From NCBI RefSeq assembly GCF_000698555.1, contig NZ_JFHE01000007.1, positions 1-64,000 on the forward strand: a stretch of 64,000 bases of DNA. The letters run 5' to 3'. A program made the position numbers and the translations under genes. Origin of the DNA: Caballeronia grimmiae (lineage in GTDB: Bacteria; Pseudomonadota; Gammaproteobacteria; Burkholderiales; Burkholderiaceae). Positions 17,943 to 27,643 of the stretch are shown piece after piece (position 1 is the first letter of the stretch; each line of letters begins with the position of its first letter). The notes under the pieces were generated by a model, which saw nothing but the letters and a program-made list of their open reading frames with translations, was not told where the DNA came from and did no database searches.

Positions 17943-20934
17943 GCTGACGTGCTCCTTCGCTGTCGTAGAACACAGAACTGGTGATCTTCGCATTGACCTG
18001 CTTGCCGTTCGCAAGCGGGATCATGACCGCTTCGCCGATCTTGTCGAGACCGCCCTTCACGACGGCCAACGCAATCGAACGCTTTAGAACAGGGCTGAAA
18101 TAGCTCGACGTGACATGACCGAGCATCGGCGCGGTATCGCCCTGGAACGGACCCGCGACGATCTGCGCGCCTTCCGGCAGCACGACCGACGGATCATCCG
18201 TCAGCAGCCCGACGAACTGCTTGCGCCCGGCCTTCGCCGTATCCGAGCGCGTGAGCGAACGCTTGCCGATGAAGTCCTTCGACTTCGCGACGAGCCCGCC
18301 CATGCCGAGGTCGTAGGGCGTCATCGAGCCGTCGGTATCCTGGCCGACGATGATGTAGCCCTTCTCCGCACGCAGCACGTGCATCGTCTCCGTGCCGTAC
18401 GGCGTGATGTCGAACTCCGCGCCCGCTTCCATCAACGCTTCCCACACCGCGCGGCCCACGTTGGCCGGCACGTTCACTTCGTAGGCAAGCTCGCCCGAGA
18501 AGCTGATGCGCATCACACGCGCCGATGCGCCCGCCACCGTGCCATCGCGGTAGCTCATGAACGGGAACGCGGCATTCGCGAAGTCGATGTCCTGACACAC
18601 CTTCTGCAGCACCTTGCGGCTGTTCGGGCCGACGACGGCGAACGTCGCCCAATGATCCGTCACGGATGCGAGCCGCACGCGCATGTCCGGCCACTCCGTT
18701 TGCAGCCAGCGTTCGAGCCACGTCAGCACGCGCGCCGCGCCGCCGGTGGTCGTCGTCATCATGTAGTGATGTTCGGCAAGGCGCACGGTTACGCCATCGT
18801 CGAAAATCATGCCGTTCTCATCGAGCATCAGACCGTAACGGCACTTGCCCACTTCGAGCTTGCTCCACGGATTCGTGTACATCCAGTTGAGCAGCTTCGC
18901 GCTGTCCGGACCCTGAATGTCGATCTTGCCGAGCGTCGATGCATCGAGAATGCCGACGCTCTGCCGCACCGCCAGCGATTCACGCGCGACCGCCGCGTGC
19001 ATGTCCTCGTTGCCGCGCGGGTAATACCACGGGCGCTTCCAGTTGCCGACATCCTCGAACATCGCGCCGTTCTGCACATGCCATTCGTGGATCGCGGTCT
19101 TGCGCACCGGATCGAGGAACTCGCCGAGCTCGCGGCCCGCGAACGTGCCGAAGGTCACAGGCGTGTAGTTCGGGCGGAACGTCGTCGTGCCCGTCCCGGG
19201 AATGGTCTTGCCGAGCGCCTGCGCGAGGATCGCCATGCCGTTGATGTTGCCGAGCTTGCCCTGATCCGTGCCGAAGCCCATCGCCGTATAGCGCTTGACG
19301 TGCTCCACCGATTCGAAGCCCTCACGCGCCGCGAGGAAGATGTCGGCGGCGGAGACATCGTTCTGGAAGTCGACGAACTGCTTCGGACCGCGCGTCGCAA
19401 GTTCGCGGCCGCCGACGAGCCACAGCGGCAAGAGCGGCGCTTCCGCGATTTCCGCGACCTTCACCGGCGCAGGCCGCGCAACGATATGACCCGCCGCACG
19501 CGCCGCTTCCGCGCCGGCATCGAGACCGAAGCGAATGCCGCGCGCCAGCGTGAATTCGCCCGCGCATGCGCCGACGCTGCTTTCGGCCTGCATCGCGTTG
19601 CCGGGAACGAAGCACGCTTTCTCGTCGTGCCAGTGCGCCTTGCCGCCCGATTGCGCGAACAGATGCAGCACCGGGCTCCAGCCGCCCGACATCGCGACCA
19701 GATCGCATTGCAGGTCCGTTTGCTTGGCGCCGACCTGCCCCTTCGCAAACGAAGCGACTTCCACCGACGACACGCGCAGCTTGCCATGCGCAGCCGTGAT
19801 CACCGCGTCGTTCAGCACGCGCACACCATAGCGTCGCGCGGCGGCGGGCAATGCGCCCTTCGACTCCATCGGACGCGGATCGACGACCGTGACGTTCGCG
19901 CCCGCGGCCTTCAGATCGAGCGCGCACTGGTAGGCGTCGTCGTTATTCGTGAACACCACCGCGTTGCGCCCCGGCAGCACCGCATACCGATGCAGATACG
20001 TCGATACCGCCGACGCCAGCATCACGCCCGGCAGATCGTTGTTGCCGAACACGATGGGACGTTCGTGTGCGCCGGTCGCGAGCACCACGCGTTTCGCGCG
20101 CACTTTCCACATCAGTTCGCGCGTGCCCTTGCGGGTCGATACGGGCAGATGCTCGGTCAGGCGCTGCGTCACGGTGACGAGGTTGTGATCCTGATAGCCG
20201 AACGCCGTGCTGCGCGAAAGAATCTTCACGTCGGGCATCTTGCGCAGTTCGCCTTCGATCTTTTGAACCCATTGCAGCGCCGGCTTGCCGTCGATCTCCG
20301 CGCGGCACGACAGCAGCGAGCCGCCGAGTTCCGGCTGATCGTCGACGAGGATCACGCGTGCGCCGGACATGCCCGCCGCATACGCTGCGGCAAGCCCCGA
20401 TGGCCCGCCGCCGACCACCATCACGTCGCAATGCGCGAAGCACTTGTCGTAGCGGTCGGCATCGCGCTCTTCGGGCGCTTTGCCGAGACCGGCTGCATCG
20501 CGAATCACTTCTTCGTACTTCGGCCACAGCTTGCGCGGCCACATGAACGTCTTGTAGTAGAAGCCTGCGGGAATGAAGCGCGCGATCTTCTGATTGACCG
20601 CCATGCGATCGTTCTCGATGTTCGGCTTCGCATTCACGCTCGATGCGACGAGACCCTGATACAGCTCGACTTCCGTGGCGCGCGCGTTCGGCACCGTATA
20701 AGCGCCGGTTTCGAGCTGCACGACTGCATTCGGCTCTTCGACGCCCGCCGTCACGATGCCGCGCGGCCGGTGATACTTCCAGCTACGCGCGACGAAGTGC
20801 TGTCCGTTCGCGAGCAGCGCGGAAGCTAGCGTATCGCCCTGATAGCCCTGATACGTCTTGCCGTTGAACGTGAACGTCAGCGCGATCGCGCGATTGATGC
20901 GCCCACCCGTGGCGAGTCGGTCTGTCTGGCTCAT
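17932..20934 (-). CDS. soxA: Sarcosine oxidase alpha subunit
   Basis: A 1000-aa, NAD-binding and THF-binding subunit; the complex oxidises sarcosine to glycine with H2O2 and methylene-THF (or formaldehyde without THF). The N-terminal 2Fe-2S-like fold has NGKTYQGYQGDTLASALLANG (about 24-44, one residue beyond the written limit omitted in detail). The Rossmann motif VVGGGPSGLAAAYAAG is near residue 175. A GcvT aminomethyltransferase domain fills about 610-980 (SVGILDASTLGKIDIQGPD, DLGMGGLVAKSKDFIGKR). The ATG at 20934 overlaps the soxD stop by 4 nt; the longer open frame upstream is a shadow of soxD. Confidence 0.95.
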   Translation of the reverse strand: MSQTDRLATGGRINRAIALTFTFNGKTYQGYQGDTLASALLANGQHFVARSWKYHRPRGIVTAGVEEPNAVVQLETGAYTVPNARATEVELYQGLVASSVNAKPNIENDRMAVNQKIARFIPAGFYYKTFMWPRKLWPKYEEVIRDAAGLGKAPEERDADRYDKCFAHCDVMVVGGGPSGLAAAYAAGMSGARVILVDDQPELGGSLLSCRAEIDGKPALQWVQKIEGELRKMPDVKILSRSTAFGYQDHNLVTVTQRLTEHLPVSTRKGTRELMWKVRAKRVVLATGAHERPIVFGNNDLPGVMLASAVSTYLHRYAVLPGRNAVVFTNNDDAYQCALDLKAAGANVTVVDPRPMESKGALPAAARRYGVRVLNDAVITAAHGKLRVSSVEVASFAKGQVGAKQTDLQCDLVAMSGGWSPVLHLFAQSGGKAHWHDEKACFVPGNAMQAESSVGACAGEFTLARGIRFGLDAGAEAARAAGHIVARPAPVKVAEIAEAPLLPLWLVGGRELATRGPKQFVDFQNDVSAADIFLAAREGFESVEHVKRYTAMGFGTDQGKLGNINGMAILAQALGKTIPGTGTTTFRPNYTPVTFGTFAGRELGEFLDPVRKTAIHEWHVQNGAMFEDVGNWKRPWYYPRGNEDMHAAVARESLAVRQSVGILDASTLGKIDIQGPDSAKLLNWMYTNPWSKLEVGKCRYGLMLDENGMIFDDGVTVRLAEHHYMMTTTTGGAARVLTWLERWLQTEWPDMRVRLASVTDHWATFAVVGPNSRKVLQKVCQDIDFANAAFPFMSYRDGTVAGASARVMRISFSGELAYEVNVPANVGRAVWEALMEAGAEFDITPYGTETMHVLRAEKGYIIVGQDTDGSMTPYDLGMGGLVAKSKDFIGKRSLTRSDTAKAGRKQFVGLLTDDPSVVLPEGAQIVAGPFQGDTAPMLGHVTSSYFSPVLKRSIALAVVKGGLDKIGEAVMIPLANGKQVNAKITSSVFYDSEGARQHVE

Positions 20935-21230
20935 TTCGACGCTCCCTCCTTGTTGTCCATCGCAGCCAGCGGACGGTCGAACGTCTCGTAGCCCTGAATC
21001 TCGTATGACACCGTGTCGCGCTGAGCCTTGAACCAGCGGCGGCAGCCCTGCGCGTGCATCCATTGCTCGCGATGCACGCCGCGCGGATTGCGGCGCATGA
21101 AGAGGTAGTCGCCCCATTCCTTGTCGGTGAGCTTCTCGGTATCCAGCGGACGCGCAATGTCGGCTTCGCCGCCGCAGGAGAACTCGGTTTCGGCGCGCGG
21201 CCCGCACCAGGGGCATTCGATCAGCAACAT
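20931..21230 (-). CDS. soxD: Sarcosine oxidase delta subunit
   Basis: A 99-aa zinc-binding small subunit. It begins LLIECPWCGPR, and the cysteines and histidines in CPWCG and HAQGCRRWF fit the known zinc site of SoxD. GDYLFMRRNPRGVHREQW is a conserved family segment. Spacing is 14 bp after soxB, with a 4-nt overlap with soxA. Confidence 0.95.
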   Translation of the reverse strand: MLLIECPWCGPRAETEFSCGGEADIARPLDTEKLTDKEWGDYLFMRRNPRGVHREQWMHAQGCRRWFKAQRDTVSYEIQGYETFDRPLAAMDNKEGASK

Positions 21231-21244
21231 GTTTGCAACTCCCT

Positions 21245-22489
21245 TTAGTGCGCGACGGCGGCAGCGCCGTGTTCGTCGATCAGGTGACCCGTATAGAAAC
21301 GATCCAGCGAGAACGGCGCGTTGAGCGCATGCGGCTCGTCCTTCGCGATGGTGTGCGCGTACGCCCAGCCCGAACCGGGCGTCGCCTTGAAGCCGCCCGT
21401 GCCCCAGCCGCAATTGAAGTACAGGCCCTTGACGTCGGTCTTGCTGATGATCGGGCATGCATCCGGCGACACATCGACGATGCCGCCCCACTGCCGGTTC
21501 ATCCGCACGCGCGAGAACACGGGGAACATCTCGACGATGGCTTCCAGCGTGCCTTCGATGATGTGGAAACTGCCGCGCTGCCCGAAGCCCGTGTATTGAT
21601 CGACGCCCGCGCCGATCACGAGATCGCCCTTGTCGGACTGGCTGATGTACGCGTGCACCGCATTCGACATCACGACAGTGTTGACCACGGGCTTGATCGG
21701 CTCCGATACCAGCGCCTGCAACGGATGGCTTTCGATCGGCAGACGCACGCCCGCCATGTCGGCGATCGTCGTCGTGTTGCCCGCAGCGACGACCGCGACC
21801 TTCTTCGCCTTGATATGGCCTTTGGTCGTATCGACGCCGGTCACGCGATTGCCTTCGCGCCGGATGCCCACGACCTGGCAGTTCTGAATGATGTCGACGC
21901 CCGCCTGGTCCGCGCCGCGCGCATAGCCCCACGCGACCGCATCGTGACGCGCGACGCCGCCGCGACGCTGAATCGACGCACCCAGCACCGGATAACGGCT
22001 ATTGAGGTTGATCGTCGGCTCGATCTCCTTGATCTGCGCCGGCGTGAGAAATTCGGCATCGACGCCATTGAGACGGTTCGCGTTCACGCGGCGCTCGGTA
22101 TCGCGCACGTCCTGCAGCGTGTGCGCGAGATTCATCACGCCGCGCTGGCTGAACATCACGTTGTAGTTGAGGTCTTGCGACAGCCCTTCCCACAACTTCA
22201 TCGCCTTCTCGTACAGCGCAGCGGACTCGTCCCACAGATAGTTCGAACGCACGATGGTCGTATTGCGCGCCGTATTGCCGCCGCCGATCCACCCCTTCTC
22301 GAGGATCGCCACATTGGTGATGCCGTGCTCCTTCGCGAGGTAGTAAGCAGTCGCGAGGCCGTGCCCGCCGCCACCGACGATCACCACGTCGTATTCGCGC
22401 TTCGGCTCGGGACTGCGCCACTGACGCTCCCAGTTCTCGTGATACGACATGCCGTTGCGCAGCAGGCTGAATATCGAATAGCGGCTCAT
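21245..22489 (-). CDS. soxB: Sarcosine oxidase beta subunit
   Basis: A 414-aa flavoprotein subunit that carries FAD and the covalently bound FMN and holds the sarcosine oxidation site. The FAD dinucleotide motif [20 protein letters not shown] lies at about residues 35-54, followed by [14 protein letters not shown]. The C-terminal [17 protein letters not shown] motif is typical of the DAO/SoxB family. It heads the contiguous soxBDAG genes and follows sdaA by 28 bp. Confidence 0.96.
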   Translation of the reverse strand: MSRYSIFSLLRNGMSYHENWERQWRSPEPKREYDVVIVGGGGHGLATAYYLAKEHGITNVAILEKGWIGGGNTARNTTIVRSNYLWDESAALYEKAMKLWEGLSQDLNYNVMFSQRGVMNLAHTLQDVRDTERRVNANRLNGVDAEFLTPAQIKEIEPTINLNSRYPVLGASIQRRGGVARHDAVAWGYARGADQAGVDIIQNCQVVGIRREGNRVTGVDTTKGHIKAKKVAVVAAGNTTTIADMAGVRLPIESHPLQALVSEPIKPVVNTVVMSNAVHAYISQSDKGDLVIGAGVDQYTGFGQRGSFHIIEGTLEAIVEMFPVFSRVRMNRQWGGIVDVSPDACPIISKTDVKGLYFNCGWGTGGFKATPGSGWAYAHTIAKDEPHALNAPFSLDRFYTGHLIDEHGAAAVAH

Positions 22490-22517
22490 GGTGTTTCCCT
22501 TGTTTCGTAGCGGTGTT

Positions 22518-23912
22518 TCAGCACTCGATGACGTTCACGGCCAGCCCGCCGCGCGACGTCTCCTTGTATTTCGTCTTCATGTCGGCGCCGGTTTCGCGCA
22601 TCGTCTTGATGACCGAATCGAGCGACACGTAATGCGTGCCGTCGCCCTTCATCGCCATGCGCGCGGCGTTGAGCGCCTTGATCGCGCCCATCGCGTTACG
22701 CTCGATGCATGGAATCTGCACGAGGCCGCCGACCGGATCGCAGGTCATGCCGAGGTTGTGCTCCATGCCGATTTCAGCGGCGTTCTCGACTTGCGCGGGC
22801 GTGCCGCCCATCACGGCTGCGAGCGCGGCGGCGGCCATCGAGCACGCGACGCCCACTTCGCCCTGGCAGCCCACTTCCGCGCCGGAGATGGACGCCGTCT
22901 CCTTGTAGATGATGCCGATCGCCGCCGCCGTGAGAAGGAAGCGCACGATGCCTTCGTCGTTCGAGCCGTGCATGAACTTGACGTAGTAGTGCAGCACGGC
23001 GGGAATCACGCCAGCCGCGCCATTGGTCGGCGCGGTCACGACACGCCCGCCCGATGCGTTCTCTTCGTTGACGGCCATCGCATAGAGATTGACCCAGTCG
23101 AGCATCGAAAGCGGATCGCGCAGCGATTCCTCGGAGCGCGAACGCAATTGCGCGCTCAGATCGGCCGCACGGCGCTTCACGTGCATCGGGCCGGGCAATT
23201 CGCCGCGTTCCTTGCAGCCGCGCTCGACGCACGCGGCCATCACGCGCCACACGGCAAGCATGCCTTCGCGCACCTCGGTTTCGCTGCGATTCGCGCATTC
23301 GTTCTGCATCGCGATATCGGCGATAGACAAACCTGTCTCCCGGCAGACGCGCATCAGGTCGTCGCCGGTGCGAAACGGATACGGCACGTTGCCGCCGGCG
23401 CGCACGCCGTTCACGCGATCGCCTTCGCGATTCACCACGAAGCCGCCGCCGATCGAGTAATACTCCTTCTCCACGAGCAACTGGCCGTGTTCGTCGAAAG
23501 CCTGAAAGCGCATGCCATTCGGATGCACGATGCTCGATCCCGCCGCACCCGGCATCAGCTTCCGATAGAAGCCGATGTGCTCGCGCTCCTCGAATGCAAC
23601 GGCGTGCTTGCCGAGCAGCATCAGGCGCCGCGTTTCGCGGATCTCCTTGAGACGCGGCGCGATCATGTCGGGATCGATCAGATCGGGCAGATTTCCTTCG
23701 AGGCCGAGCAGCACGGCCTTGTCCGTGCCGTGGCCCTTGCCGGTCGCACCGAGCGAGCCGAACAGTTCCGCCCGCACGCGCGTGACGAAACCCAGCAGAT
23801 TCGCGTCTTCGATATGCGATGCAAAGCGGCATGCCGCGATCATCGGGCCGACCGTGTGCGAGCTGGAAGGACCGATGCCGATCTTGAACAGATCGAAAAC
23901 GCTGACATTCAT
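22518..23912 (-). CDS. sdaA: L-serine ammonia-lyase, iron-sulfur type
   Basis: A 464-aa single-chain L-serine dehydratase producing pyruvate and ammonia, with an N-terminal beta domain ([20 protein letters not shown]) and a C-terminal alpha domain carrying the [4Fe-4S] cysteines in [27 protein letters not shown] and the C-terminal region. It is 28 bp before soxB on the same strand, so it is probably co-transcribed. It closes the route sarcosine to glycine to serine (GlyA) to pyruvate. Confidence 0.96.
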   Translation of the reverse strand: MNVSVFDLFKIGIGPSSSHTVGPMIAACRFASHIEDANLLGFVTRVRAELFGSLGATGKGHGTDKAVLLGLEGNLPDLIDPDMIAPRLKEIRETRRLMLLGKHAVAFEEREHIGFYRKLMPGAAGSSIVHPNGMRFQAFDEHGQLLVEKEYYSIGGGFVVNREGDRVNGVRAGGNVPYPFRTGDDLMRVCRETGLSIADIAMQNECANRSETEVREGMLAVWRVMAACVERGCKERGELPGPMHVKRRAADLSAQLRSRSEESLRDPLSMLDWVNLYAMAVNEENASGGRVVTAPTNGAAGVIPAVLHYYVKFMHGSNDEGIVRFLLTAAAIGIIYKETASISGAEVGCQGEVGVACSMAAAALAAVMGGTPAQVENAAEIGMEHNLGMTCDPVGGLVQIPCIERNAMGAIKALNAARMAMKGDGTHYVSLDSVIKTMRETGADMKTKYKETSRGGLAVNVIEC

Positions 23913-24297
23913 GGCGTGCCCTCAGGGTTGGCGGTTCGGTTGCGTGACCGGGCGAAGACCCGATCACGCCATGGGCACATTGCACCAAACCGCAATTCCG
24001 GCTGATAGAACAAAAACGGCATCGAAATGGGATGGCGGCGTCAGCCGATTTCTGGAAGCGCTGCGCGTGACGGATTTCCGACGATTCCCGACGCGTCATC
24101 GAAGGTCGGCGCGTAACAGAGCGATTCGAACGCGGCGCGTTCCTGCGCCGTTTCGTTGCAAAACCGGATGTTTTTGAGACTGGTCCGAGAGGCTGAAAAG
24201 GCGCGTCTCGGTATATTCCCTAGGTCCGCGAGAGGCCGCCGAGCCAAGACCCGCAGGCCTCTCTTTCTTGATCTTCCCAGCTCACCGGTTCACAGCA
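23913..24297. other. Divergent intergenic region upstream of sdaA-sox genes
   Basis: 385 bp between sdaA (minus) and a small membrane-protein gene (plus). It should carry the promoter of the sdaA-soxBDAG unit. I found no gene and no recognisable riboswitch. A segment with inverted GC-rich words (about 24190-24270) may fold, but has no T-run. Confidence 0.45.
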
Positions 24298-24612
24298 ATG
24301 GATAGTCACGCTCTTCCCGATCAGTTCTTCAAGTCCTGGGTTCTCGCGTTCGTGATCGGCGCGAGTGTCGTCGGCGCGCTTCAGGCGGTCGGCCTGCTCT
24401 CCCCGGATCACATCCTCACGCGATACGCCCCGCTCTGGGGCGCGCTGGTCGTCGCGTGCTCCGTCGATCCCGCCCTGCGCTACTTCGGCGTATTGAAGGC
24501 CGAAATCGAGCAGCGCTGGGGCGATTACACCATCGCCAGTCTGCTCGGCCGTTCGACGGGCGCGCTTCTCGGCGGCGTGTTCGCCTGGGCCTTCGCCGTT
24601 CTCGGCGGCTGA
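24298..24612 (+). CDS. Small predicted membrane protein, unknown function
   Basis: About 104 aa with two or three hydrophobic stretches (WVLAFVIGASVVGALQAVGL, YAPLWGALVVACSV, and the C-terminal GALLGGVFAWAFAVLGG). I do not recognise the family. An ATG at 24298 fits the start of hydrophilic residues before the first membrane segment; a TTG at 24268 would add ten residues. It lies between divergent sdaA and a GlxA-type regulator. Confidence 0.65.
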   Translation: MDSHALPDQFFKSWVLAFVIGASVVGALQAVGLLSPDHILTRYAPLWGALVVACSVDPALRYFGVLKAEIEQRWGDYTIASLLGRSTGALLGGVFAWAFAVLGG

Positions 24613-24729
24613 ATCTTCCTCTACGCCACGCCACGCAGCGTGGCGCTCTCCCATTTCTGATCATGCGTGCCTGGCGCGCGCCCGGTGTTATGCTCGCTGC
24701 ATAACGTCCAGCCGCCGCACGTCACACGC

Positions 24730-25821
24730 ATGAACCCCGCCGATTCCCTTCCGCCGCTCTCTATCGACGGCCAGTCGAAATCACGTATTCGCTTCGGCAT
24801 CGTGCTGTTGCCGAACTTCACGCTGACCGCGTTTTCGGGTTTCGTCGATCTGCTGCGTCTGTCCGCCGACGAAGGCGATTTCAGCCGTCCGGTACGCTGC
24901 TCATGGAGCGTGATAGGCGAAACGCTTGCGCCCGTGCGCGCGAGCTGCGGCATTCAGATCACGCCGTGGGAAACTTTCGAGAAGGCGGAACCGTACGATT
25001 ACGTGGTCGTCGTCGGCGGCTTGCTGCACTCGGGACCGTCCGCGAGTGAAGTCACGCTGCAGTTCATCCGCCGCGCCGCCGCAGCGAACGCGACGATCGT
25101 CGGCATGTGCACGGGCGTGTTCACGCTGATGCGCGCGGGCGTGCTCGACGGCCATCGCGTGTGCGTGAGCTGGTTCCACTACTGGGACTTCGTAGAGCGC
25201 TTCCCGCACGCGGACGAACAGATGCTCGTCGCGGACCGGCTCTTCGTCATCGACAGAAGGCGCATCACGTGTTCGGGCGGGCGCGCGTCCATCGACGTGG
25301 CCGCCGCCATTCTGCTGCGTCACTTCGAGACCGCGACGGTGCAGAAGGCGCTGCGCATCCTGCTCGTCGACGACATGCAGAAGGGCAACGCGCCGCAGCC
25401 GCATCCGCCGGGTCTCGCGCCGGCTACGCATCCGAAGGTCAAGCGCGCAATTCTGCTGATGGAACAGCACGTTGGCCGCACGCTGACGCTCGACGAACTC
25501 GCGCACAAGCTCGACATGTCCACACGTCAGCTCGAACGCCTCTTCAAGGCCGAGACGGGCAAGGCGCCGCAGGCGTACGCGAAGCAGGTGCGTCTGCGCA
25601 CGGCCGCGTGGCTGCTGACGAGCTCGGATAAAACCGTGGCCGATATCGCATCGAGTTGCGGCTTCTCGGATGCATCGCATCTTGGCCGCGAGTTCCGCAA
25701 GCAATTCGGCCTTCCGCCGATGATGTATCGTGAGCAGCGCGGCGCACAGGACGCCGAGGAGACAGCGCATCACACAATGGACTACGACGAGACTTTCCCC
25801 GGCCGCGCGCAAGCGATCTAG
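24730..25821 (+). CDS. GlxA-family AraC-type regulator with DJ-1/PfpI sensor domain
   Basis: A 363-aa regulator. Residues about 20-195 form a DJ-1/PfpI domain with IVGMCTGVFTLMRAG at the Cys elbow. Residues about 255-345 form AraC-type HTHs (LAHKLDMSTRQLERLFKAET, CGFSDASHLGREFRKQFG). It differs clearly from the GbdR-like proteins at 2323 and 26644, so it is a different subgroup. The ATG at 24730 begins a normal N-terminus. It is followed 47 bp later by the class II aldolase gene on the same strand, a likely target or operon partner. Confidence 0.85.
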   Translation: MNPADSLPPLSIDGQSKSRIRFGIVLLPNFTLTAFSGFVDLLRLSADEGDFSRPVRCSWSVIGETLAPVRASCGIQITPWETFEKAEPYDYVVVVGGLLHSGPSASEVTLQFIRRAAAANATIVGMCTGVFTLMRAGVLDGHRVCVSWFHYWDFVERFPHADEQMLVADRLFVIDRRRITCSGGRASIDVAAAILLRHFETATVQKALRILLVDDMQKGNAPQPHPPGLAPATHPKVKRAILLMEQHVGRTLTLDELAHKLDMSTRQLERLFKAETGKAPQAYAKQVRLRTAAWLLTSSDKTVADIASSCGFSDASHLGREFRKQFGLPPMMYREQRGAQDAEETAHHTMDYDETFPGRAQAI

Positions 25822-25868
25822 CGCACCTGTCCCACGTTGCCCGCGGCCTCACCTATAGGAGAAGCGGC

Positions 25869-26630
25869 ATGGAGACTCAAGGTTATTCGCAGGAAGAATG
25901 GGCATTGCGTTGCGATCTGGCGGCGCTGTATCGCGTGATCGCGCATTTCCGCTGGACCGACATGATCTTCACGCACATCAGCGCGCGCGTGCCGGGACCG
26001 GAGCATCACTTCCTCATCAACCGATACGGCGTGCTGTTCGATGAAATGCGCGCGTCGGACCTCGTGCGTATCGACAGCGAAGGCCGCCCCGTGAATGCCG
26101 ATGCCGCGCATCCCGAGCGGTATCTCGTCAATCCGGCGGGCTTCACGATTCACTCCGCGATTCACATGGCGCGGCCCGATGTGGTGTGCGTCGTGCACAC
26201 GCATACGCCCGCCGGCGCCGCGGTATCGGCGCAGAAGCAGGGCCTCCTGCCGATCAGCCAGCACGCGCTGAAGTACTACGGGCATCTCGCGTATCACGAC
26301 TACGAGGGCATCGCGCTCGATCTCGCCGAACGCGACCGTCTGGTCAACGATCTCGGCCCGCACAACGCGATGATCCTGCGCAACCACGGCCTGCTCGCGT
26401 GCGGCAAATCGATTCCGACTGCGTTTCAGGAGATGTACTTTCTGGAGCGCGCATGCGAGATCCAGTTGCGGGCGCTCGCGGGCGGCGTGGAACTGAATAT
26501 CCCGTCTGCCAGAGTGTGCGAAATCACCGCCGCGCAGTATCGCAGCGACGAAATCGAAGGCGTGACCGCGCTGCAATGGCAGGCCGCATTGCGGATGATC
26601 GAGGGTGGCAAGACGGACTATCGAACCTAG
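25869..26630 (+). CDS. Class II aldolase/adducin-family protein
   Basis: A 253-aa zinc-dependent aldolase-fold protein with a strong AGGAGAAG ribosome site. The metal-binding histidines lie in VVHTHTPAG and in the C-terminal RNHGLLACG, and the phosphate/substrate loop region THISARVPG is present. Members include fuculose-phosphate and ribulose-phosphate aldolases/epimerases and non-phosphorylated-substrate enzymes, so the substrate cannot be set here. Context is next to a GlxA-type regulator and the choline transporter genes. Confidence 0.88.
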   Translation: METQGYSQEEWALRCDLAALYRVIAHFRWTDMIFTHISARVPGPEHHFLINRYGVLFDEMRASDLVRIDSEGRPVNADAAHPERYLVNPAGFTIHSAIHMARPDVVCVVHTHTPAGAAVSAQKQGLLPISQHALKYYGHLAYHDYEGIALDLAERDRLVNDLGPHNAMILRNHGLLACGKSIPTAFQEMYFLERACEIQLRALAGGVELNIPSARVCEITAAQYRSDEIEGVTALQWQAALRMIEGGKTDYRT

Positions 26631-26643
26631 CGTTCGACGGGCG

Positions 26644-27636
26644 TCACGCGGAAAGACGTCGCTCCATGCTCGGCGCATGACCGTATTGCGCGCGATACGC
26701 CTTGCTGAAATGGCAAGGCGAATGGAATCCGCAGATGCTCGTCACGCGCGCAATCGATGCATCGGTGTTGCGCAACAGATCGCGGGCGCGTCGCAGGCGC
26801 AGCGTCAGGTAGTAATGCGTCGGCGACACGTTGAGGAACATCTTGAACATGCGCTGCAAGTGACGTTGCGACAGATGCACGAGCCGCGCAAGCTCATCGA
26901 GCGATAGCGGTTCTTCGATGTTGGCCTCCATCAGCCGGACGACTTCAACCAGCTCCGCACGCGAGAAGCCGACGCGCGCATCGACAGGTATGTGCTGATA
27001 GTCGCTCGAACCGCGTATGCGCTCGACGATGAATTGTTCGGACACCTGAGCAGCTACCGGTTGACCGAGTCTCAGGCCGACGAGGTTAAGCATCAGATCG
27101 AGCGGTGCTGTGCCGCCCGTGCACGTCACGCGATCGCGGTCGATCACGAAGAGTTCGTCGGCGAAACGCACATGCGGAAAGCGCTTGTTCAACGGCGACA
27201 TGTCTTCCCAATGCACCGTGCAGCGATAGCCATCGAGCAGCTTGGCCGCGAGCAGCGCATAAGGACCGGTGCAGATGCCGCCGAGCGGAATGCCCGCGTC
27301 GTGCGCACGCTGCAACAGGGCGATGACGGTGTCGTCGACATAATCGGCGACGTGCCATCCCGCGCAGACGATCAGCACATCGGGCATGCCGGCCTCGTCG
27401 AGCGTCGTCGTCGGCTTCACGGTGATGCCGTTGCTCGCTCGCGCCGGCTCGCCGTCCGGCGTGATCACCGACCACGTGTAGTGCTGCGCGCGGCCCACGT
27501 AGTTAGCCATGCGCAGCACTTCGACCGCGCTCGTGAATGCGATCATCGAGAAGTTCGGCAGCGTCAGGAAGCCGAAGTGCGCGAGATTCGCAAGAGGCGA
27601 TTCCGCTGCCGCCGGGACGATCGCATCACGCTTCAT
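26644..27636 (-). CDS. GlxA/GbdR-family AraC-type regulator (paralogue of the 2323 gene)
   Basis: A 330-aa protein with the same two-domain layout as the regulator at 2323: a DJ-1/PfpI domain with GGICTGPYALLAAKLLDG, and C-terminal HTHs (LSQRHLQRMFKMFLNVSP, ICGFHSPCHFSKAYRAQYG). Shared blocks include LPNF, EVLRMANY, HWEDMSPL/HWENMSAL, FVIDRDRVTCTGG and THYYLTLRLRRAR. Its start lies 7 bp from the choW stop on the same strand, so it is probably co-transcribed with choVW and may control it. It could equally be the true GbdR or a carnitine/choline-type homologue. Confidence 0.85.
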   Translation of the reverse strand: MKRDAIVPAAAESPLANLAHFGFLTLPNFSMIAFTSAVEVLRMANYVGRAQHYTWSVITPDGEPARASNGITVKPTTTLDEAGMPDVLIVCAGWHVADYVDDTVIALLQRAHDAGIPLGGICTGPYALLAAKLLDGYRCTVHWEDMSPLNKRFPHVRFADELFVIDRDRVTCTGGTAPLDLMLNLVGLRLGQPVAAQVSEQFIVERIRGSSDYQHIPVDARVGFSRAELVEVVRLMEANIEEPLSLDELARLVHLSQRHLQRMFKMFLNVSPTHYYLTLRLRRARDLLRNTDASIARVTSICGFHSPCHFSKAYRAQYGHAPSMERRLSA

Positions 27637-27643
27637 GGGCGCA

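Noticed and set aside
18115-20829. A 904-codon open frame antisense to soxA, and similar long antisense frames (2805-4571, 54705-56768, 21233-22510)
   Set aside because: High GC content in third positions gives long antisense frames. The opposite strand holds clear enzymes with motifs and ribosome sites.
23913-24297. Possible glycine riboswitch upstream of sdaA-sox, also considered upstream of glyA
   Set aside because: The conserved tandem glycine-aptamer cores could not be found; GbdR-type transcriptional control explains the cluster better.
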